NCBI GenBank assembly: GCA_900769795.1
Contig: CAAGHZ010000026.1
Location: forward strand, 1-9,196
Reading direction: 5' to 3'
DNA: 9,196 nt
DNA from: Clostridia bacterium
GTDB taxonomy: Bacteria; Bacillota; Clostridia; Monoglobales; Monoglobaceae
Translations under genes and position numbers: made by a program
Notes under the pieces: model-generated
What the model was told of the DNA's origin: nothing
Database searches by the model: none
What the model saw: only the letters and a program-made list of their open reading frames with translations
Shown: positions 5,859-9,196 of the stretch, piece by piece
Position numbering within the stretch: the stretch's first letter is position 1
Layout of the letters: the number at the start of each line of letters is the position of its first letter

Positions 5859-6710
5859 TTAGAATGGGAAAAGCTCATTCATTTCTTCTTTTGTTGGCTG
5901 CTTGCCATACTCGCAAAGTTCGTAGGCTTCAGCATAACGCACTTTGCTACCTCTTGCCTCACCATACTTTTCAATAAGTTCTTTTCTGAAGCGCGCTGCA
6001 ACCTTTGCAAAACGTACTGCATAACCTCTTGTAGCCGCAACAACCTCTTCGTCTGTTGTATCCTCTGTGATATTCAAACCTTTAAGCCACTCAAAACGCT
6101 CCTCAGGGCTATCCGGCACCTGATCCTCTTGACCATAAGTATATGGCAACCACTCATACACCTGTGATACATTTATATCAGCAATTTTAAGTTTTGTGTC
6201 AATCTCGTCATTAATATCAATGACAACATCAGGTGTAAATGGGGGGTATTTAAATCTATCCTCATAGTACATAATAACAGGCATAAAACGCATAGCCGGT
6301 ACATCAGGGCACTCATGCGGAACTGTCAAAAGATATGATGCATCCTGAACAAGTTGTCCTGCAGTTCTGTGATCTGCATGGTAGTCATTAGGACGATGAG
6401 AGATTATCATATCCGGATTAAACTCTCTTATATATCTTATAAGGCGTTTTCTTGTTGGTAAGTCAGCAACAATGTTACAATCATCAATATCCCACACATG
6501 GTATGTAAGGCCAAGAAGTTCAGCAACCTTTGCAGACTCCTTTGCACGTGTCGCCGTTGTCTCTTCAGGCGTCAAGATATGATGTCCGCCACAACCGTTA
6601 CACAGGCTTAAAAAACGAACTTCATGACCTGCCTTTACGTATTTGGATGCAAGTCCACCACACATAAATTCATTGTCATCCTGATGAGCTCCAATCATTA
6701 AAACTCTCAT
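5859..6710 (-). CDS. PIG-L/LmbE-family zinc N-deacetylase
   Basis: A 283-aa protein with the PIG-L/LmbE fold. GAHQDDNEFMCGG (7-19) is the first zinc motif: His9 and Asp12 are the expected ligands and Asp11 the catalytic base, with Gln10 replacing the usual Pro. HRPNDYHADHRTAG (105-118) is the second, with His114 the third ligand. The family removes acetyl groups from GlcNAc-containing compounds (mycothiol, bacillithiol and GPI biosynthesis, chitobiose-type sugars). With epimerase-like and NagB-like genes downstream, the likely job is deacetylating an N-acetylated sugar or conjugate inside the cell. The start ATG (6708-6710) is preceded by GAGG at good spacing. First gene of the minus-strand operon. 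A bacillithiol-type role is less likely given this operon context. Confidence 0.9.
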   Translation of the reverse strand: MRVLMIGAHQDDNEFMCGGLASKYVKAGHEVRFLSLCNGCGGHHILTPEETTATRAKESAKVAELLGLTYHVWDIDDCNIVADLPTRKRLIRYIREFNPDMIISHRPNDYHADHRTAGQLVQDASYLLTVPHECPDVPAMRFMPVIMYYEDRFKYPPFTPDVVIDINDEIDTKLKIADINVSQVYEWLPYTYGQEDQVPDSPEERFEWLKGLNITEDTTDEEVVAATRGYAVRFAKVAARFRKELIEKYGEARGSKVRYAEAYELCEYGKQPTKEEMNELFPF

Positions 6711-6771
6711 AATCTTCTTCCTCTCATTTTATTTATAATAATTGCACTAAAACTTTCGTTTATTATAGAAT

Positions 6772-6800
6772 ATTATATTACAACAAATAGTCATTGTCTT
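6772..6800 (-). promoter_or_regulatory. Candidate promoter of the deacetylase operon
   Basis: On the minus strand a TATAAT (6777-6772) lies 17 bp from AAGACA (6800-6795), a weak -35. A second TATAAT at 6767-6762 is an alternative -10 with no good -35. The poor -35 suggests help from an activator. No other gene is visible in the 138-nt gap 6711-6848. Confidence 0.4.
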
Positions 6801-6823
6801 TGAAATTTATTATGGAGAATTTG

Positions 6824-6839
6824 TCATTTTTTCCGCAAA
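6824..6839 (-). promoter_or_regulatory. 16-nt element TTTGCGGAAAAAATGA, copy 1
   Basis: The minus-strand sequence TTTGCGGAAAAAATGA here is repeated exactly at 7817-7832. It sits about 10 nt after the transporter's stop and 23 nt upstream of the candidate -35 of the deacetylase operon, where an activator could bind. Function is inference. Confidence 0.4.
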
Positions 6840-6848
6840 CAAATTTTA

Positions 6849-7793
6849 TTAAAGAACACCCATATAACTTGAAACAAATATCCAAACAAATAATGTCGCA
6901 ACACACAACGCCGAGGAAATAACAACAAGTTGAGCGGCAAGTTGTTCATCTCCATCCATTTGCTGCGCCATAGCAAAGGATGATACCGACACAGGCGAAC
7001 CAAATGTAATCAAGATACACGCAAGAGCTTCATTGGTAAACCCGAATTTTATTGCAACAAACAACATAATAAGAGGCACTATCACAAGTCTTGTGCTAAT
7101 AGTTATTATCAGTTCTTTAAGGCTTCCCTTAATGGCTGTAAACTCAAATTCTGACCCAAGAACTATCAGAGCAAGGGGTGTAGCAACCGACGAAATATCC
7201 TTTACGGATTTTTCTATAACAGACGGAAGCTTTATACCTGTTGCAAAGAATATAAGTCCTACAAAACATCCTATGATAAGAGGGTTAGTAATCATACCTT
7301 TTACAAGTCGCCACAAGTTTAGTTTTGAGTGTTCCTGTCTAAAACGTTCGAGAGCAAAAACAGACAATATATTAAACAACGGCACCGTAATCGCAATCAT
7401 CATCGACGTCAATCCTCCCGAGCCATCGCCACAGACATGTTCCACAAGCGGAAGCCCTAATATCGCAAGATTCGACCTGAAAAACCCTTGCAGCATAACG
7501 CCTCGCTTTGCATTATCCTTAGTGAACATAAATACTGCAAAATATCCAATTGTAAAGGTAATAAGCACACCAACAAATGTAAACAGGATAAGTTTTGAAT
7601 CAAATATATTCTCTATATTTGTTTTATACACATTATAAAACAACAGTACCGGCAAAAAGACTTTGAACACTGCCTTGTTCATTGTGTCAAAACCTTTTTT
7701 ATCTGTGAACCTCAGCAGTTTCAGGCAATATCCCAAAAACATCAGTATAAAAATCGGTGCAACTGCCGTAAAAGATAATATAAGACTTTCCAT
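6849..7793 (-). CDS. AEC-family membrane transporter (auxin efflux carrier-like)
   Basis: A 314-aa integral membrane protein with about ten hydrophobic segments in two groups of five around a short hydrophilic region (about residues 147-165, ERFRQEHSKLNLWR). The first segment (MESLILSFTAVAPIFILMFLGY...) and the FRSNLAILGLPL motif are typical of bacterial AEC proteins (PF03547), which carry organic acids or related solutes in or out of the cytoplasm. The start is set at ATG 7791-7793, because AGGA lies 8 nt upstream and family members begin there. The frame extends to 7850, but those extra codons fall in leader sequence. It may move the cluster's carboxylate substrate or an end product. It lies upstream of the deacetylase operon with no obvious terminator between, so read-through is possible. 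Confidence 0.9.
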   Translation of the reverse strand: MESLILSFTAVAPIFILMFLGYCLKLLRFTDKKGFDTMNKAVFKVFLPVLLFYNVYKTNIENIFDSKLILFTFVGVLITFTIGYFAVFMFTKDNAKRGVMLQGFFRSNLAILGLPLVEHVCGDGSGGLTSMMIAITVPLFNILSVFALERFRQEHSKLNLWRLVKGMITNPLIIGCFVGLIFFATGIKLPSVIEKSVKDISSVATPLALIVLGSEFEFTAIKGSLKELIITISTRLVIVPLIMLFVAIKFGFTNEALACILITFGSPVSVSSFAMAQQMDGDEQLAAQLVVISSALCVATLFVWIFVSSYMGVL

Positions 7794-7816
7794 GCTATTC
7801 TTCCTTTGTATATTTT

Positions 7817-7832
7817 TCATTTTTTCCGCAAA
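7817..7832 (-). promoter_or_regulatory. 16-nt element TTTGCGGAAAAAATGA, copy 2
   Basis: Exact repeat of 6824-6839. Here it lies in the untranslated leader of the transporter mRNA (about 25 nt before its ATG) and, on the other strand, about 5 bp upstream of the TTGACA of the second AraC regulator. A regulator bound here could activate that gene while blocking the transporter. Inference only. Confidence 0.4.
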
Positions 7833-7837
7833 AACCC

Positions 7838-7867
7838 TTGACAAAAGCAATAGTTATATACGATACT
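7838..7867 (+). promoter_or_regulatory. Candidate promoter of the second AraC regulator
   Basis: A perfect -35 TTGACA (7838-7843) and a moderate -10 GATACT (7862-7867) are spaced 18 bp apart. The implied leader is about 60 nt. The predicted start region overlaps the -10 of the divergent transporter promoter. Confidence 0.45.
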
Positions 7868-7868
7868 A

Positions 7869-7897
7869 ATTGTAGCATATAAAATCAATTTACACAA
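7869..7897 (-). promoter_or_regulatory. Candidate promoter of the AEC transporter
   Basis: On the minus strand a -35 TTGTGT (7897-7892) and a -10 TACAAT (7874-7869) are spaced 17 bp apart. The implied leader to the ATG at 7793 is about 70 nt and contains the 16-nt element at 7817-7832. Confidence 0.5.
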
Positions 7898-7935
7898 TAA
7901 TTATTTTTAAATCTTAACATAAACGGGAGGTTTTT

Positions 7936-8814
7936 ATGTCTCTTGATAATCAAATAAAAGAAGAAATACAGATTGAAAAATTTAATAATATATACTACTT
8001 TGAACATGGAAAGCACTTCAAACACTCTCCCGAATGTCATGATTTTTGGGAAATGGTATACGTTGACAAGGGAAACGTCGTCGCTTATACAGATGGGATT
8101 ATTTCGACCCTTGAAGAAGGCCAGGCTATTTTTCATAAGCCCGGCGAATATCATTCTCATGTTTCCGACAACAAGGTGGCAAACAATATTTTTGTTGTAT
8201 TGTTTGAATGTAACAGCGAATGTATAAATTTTTTGGCAAACAAGACATTCTCCATAGATAAGCCATCTAAAACTCTCTTGTCTTTGTTTATTCAGGAGAC
8301 AAAAAATGCCCTTGGTAAAATCTCAGGGGACTATTATGATAAAACTTCTCCGGATTTTTCAAACGAAAAATTTGGTTCATCACAACTTATGCGATATCAT
8401 TTCACCGAATTTTTAATTAAACTGATACGCATCAACAATCAATCCGAAGAAAACACATACAATAATGTCAGAACAAGAAACAATAAAGGTGACATTTTGA
8501 CAAACCATATTATTGCATATTTTGAAGATAACTTATATAACAAAATAACTTTAGGCGACGTATGTGAAAAATTTTATATAAAGAAATCTCATCTTAGTGT
8601 AATTTTCAAGGAGCAAACAGGCAAAAGCCCTATGCAATACTATGCAGATTTAAAGATTGAAGAAGCAAAAAAACTTCTGCGCGAAAACACATATTCTATA
8701 GGCGAGATAACCGATAAACTTGGCTTTTCAAGTATTCACTATTTTTCGCGGTCATTTAAAACCTCTACGGGTTTTTCTCCCTCAGGCTACAAAAAAAGTA
8801 TAACATCCCTGTAA
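7936..8814 (+). CDS. AraC-family transcriptional regulator, paralogue of the first
   Basis: A 292-aa cytoplasmic regulator. The N-terminal cupin-like sensor carries CHDFWEMVYVDKGN and HKPGEYHSH, a His/Glu/His pattern that could hold a metal or sugar. FGSSQLMRYHFTEFLIKLIR is the linker helix region. The C-terminal ~100 residues hold two HTH motifs, the second reading GFSSIHYFSRSFK. This is nearly identical to the first regulator's GFSSVHYFSRIFK, whereas the first HTH recognition helix differs (IKKSHLSVIFK against TNNTTLCSKFH). GGGAGG sits 5 nt before the ATG, supporting this start. It is divergent from the transporter and upstream of the gene at 8963, either or both of which it probably controls. 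No clear terminator follows; a weak AATGCA/TGCATT inverted repeat at 8821-8845 is followed by ATTTT. Confidence 0.92.
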   Translation: MSLDNQIKEEIQIEKFNNIYYFEHGKHFKHSPECHDFWEMVYVDKGNVVAYTDGIISTLEEGQAIFHKPGEYHSHVSDNKVANNIFVVLFECNSECINFLANKTFSIDKPSKTLLSLFIQETKNALGKISGDYYDKTSPDFSNEKFGSSQLMRYHFTEFLIKLIRINNQSEENTYNNVRTRNNKGDILTNHIIAYFEDNLYNKITLGDVCEKFYIKKSHLSVIFKEQTGKSPMQYYADLKIEEAKKLLRENTYSIGEITDKLGFSSIHYFSRSFKTSTGFSPSGYKKSITSL

Positions 8815-8837
8815 TTTAAAAATGCAGAAATTTATTA

Positions 8838-8868
8838 TTTGCATTATTTTAAGTATTTTTTGCACAAT
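8838..8868 (+). promoter_or_regulatory. Candidate AraC-type operator: TTTGCA direct repeats at 21 bp, including copy 2 of the 22-nt element
   Basis: TTTGCA occurs at 8838-8843 and again at 8859-8864, a 21-bp period typical of the two half-sites bound by an AraC dimer. The right repeat is inside 8847-8868, which matches the minus-strand element at 1553-1574 at 20 of 22 positions. The array ends 23 nt before the -35 of the downstream gene, fitting activation. Confidence 0.55.
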
Positions 8869-8891
8869 ACAAAAATTTGAATCATTTTTAC

Positions 8892-8920
8892 TTGAAATAT
8901 ACTTGCAACAAGCCTATAAT
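8892..8920 (+). promoter_or_regulatory. Sigma-A-type promoter of the final gene
   Basis: TTGAAA (8892-8897), a 17-bp spacer and a perfect TATAAT (8915-8920). Predicted start is near 8927. A Shine-Dalgarno AAAGGA (8948-8953) lies 9 nt before the ATG at 8963. Confidence 0.75.
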
Positions 8921-8962
8921 TAGTGTATATAAGATGCATAAATTACGAAAGGATGTACTGTT

Positions 8963-9196
8963 ATGAAAAGAACATTGTTGACAGATCCATATTTTTATAA
9001 TCAGCCACCCATGACTTTCATTGACGACCTTAAGTTACCTCTTCACGATAAAGCCCCTGATTATTACGGCAAAAGAGAGATAGAAGCCGGAGAGATAGAT
9101 GTACATGGTCTCTATATCGCAGAAAAATATTGTGACGACCAGGAAAACCTCCTTGAAACTATCTATAAAGACTTTTCGCTCTTTTTGTCTGTATAT
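8963..9196 (+). CDS. Unrecognised protein, 5' part, runs off the window
   Basis: The frame opens at ATG 8963 and stays open to the window edge, giving 78 residues. A good promoter and Shine-Dalgarno site precede it, so it is very probably real. The visible N-terminus starts MKRTLLTDPYFYNQPP and is hydrophilic, with no signal peptide and no membrane segment, so the product is likely cytoplasmic. It is acidic and rich in Tyr, and contains EIDVHGLYIAEKYCDD and IYKDFSLFLSVY. I do not recognise a family with confidence. A faint resemblance in style to the N-terminal domain of some clostridial glycoside-hydrolase (GH20-like) proteins is speculation. It lies directly behind the AraC regulator and its putative operator, so it is probably the first gene of another regulated unit. 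Confidence 0.75.
   Translation, partial: MKRTLLTDPYFYNQPPMTFIDDLKLPLHDKAPDYYGKREIEAGEIDVHGLYIAEKYCDDQENLLETIYKDFSLFLSVY

Noticed and set aside
7033..7638. 201-codon plus-strand open frame
   Set aside because: Antisense to the AEC transporter, whose membrane segments and motifs are clear.
8821..8850. Terminator after the second AraC gene
   Set aside because: Only a six-base AATGCA/TGCATT stem with a long loop and a short T-run; more likely part of the operator region than an efficient terminator.

Overview
The window is AT-rich with strongly AT-biased intergenic regions, good Shine-Dalgarno sites, many AGA/ATA codons and tight rho-independent terminators. This suits a low-GC Firmicute, most likely an anaerobic (possibly gut) clostridium. 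That assignment is inference from style and gene content; no rRNA or other taxonomic marker is present. I see no mobile element, CRISPR array, tRNA or rRNA gene.

Layout, left to right. (1) 1-549 +: 3' part of a class II (zinc) aldolase gene, closed by a strong hairpin terminator at 553-593. (2) 592-1464 -: an AraC-family regulator that probably starts at a TTG codon. (3) 1646-3927 +: a compact three-gene operon. It encodes a creatinase/aminopeptidase P-fold protein lacking key metal ligands, a small homologue of the Anabaena sensory rhodopsin transducer (ASRT family), and a creatininase-family amidohydrolase. (4) 3937-3970: a 34-nt perfect palindrome, a shared terminator for the converging operons. 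(5) 6710-3978 -: a second three-gene operon with a PIG-L/LmbE-type N-deacetylase, a DUF4432 aldose-1-epimerase-like protein and a diverged NagB-like (glucosamine-6-phosphate deaminase fold) protein. (6) 7793-6849 -: an AEC-family membrane transporter. (7) 7936-8814 +: a second AraC-family regulator, paralogous to the first and divergent from the transporter. (8) 8963-9196 +: the start of an unrecognised gene behind a good promoter, running off the window.

How it may work together (inference): this looks like an inducible sugar-catabolic island. Deacetylase, epimerase-like, NagB-like and aldolase steps would suit an N-acylated amino sugar or related compound. The creatinase-like and creatininase-like proteins suggest cleavage of C-N/amide or ring bonds, and the ASRT-like protein may bind a small ligand. 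Both NagB-like and creatinase-like proteins have lost canonical catalytic or metal residues, so their substrates are probably not the textbook ones. The two AraC paralogues have almost identical second HTH recognition helices. A 22-nt element with 20/22 identity occurs upstream of the creatinase-like operon and upstream of the last gene, more than 7 kb apart, and is a good candidate shared operator. A different 16-nt element is repeated exactly upstream of the deacetylase operon and between the transporter and the second regulator.
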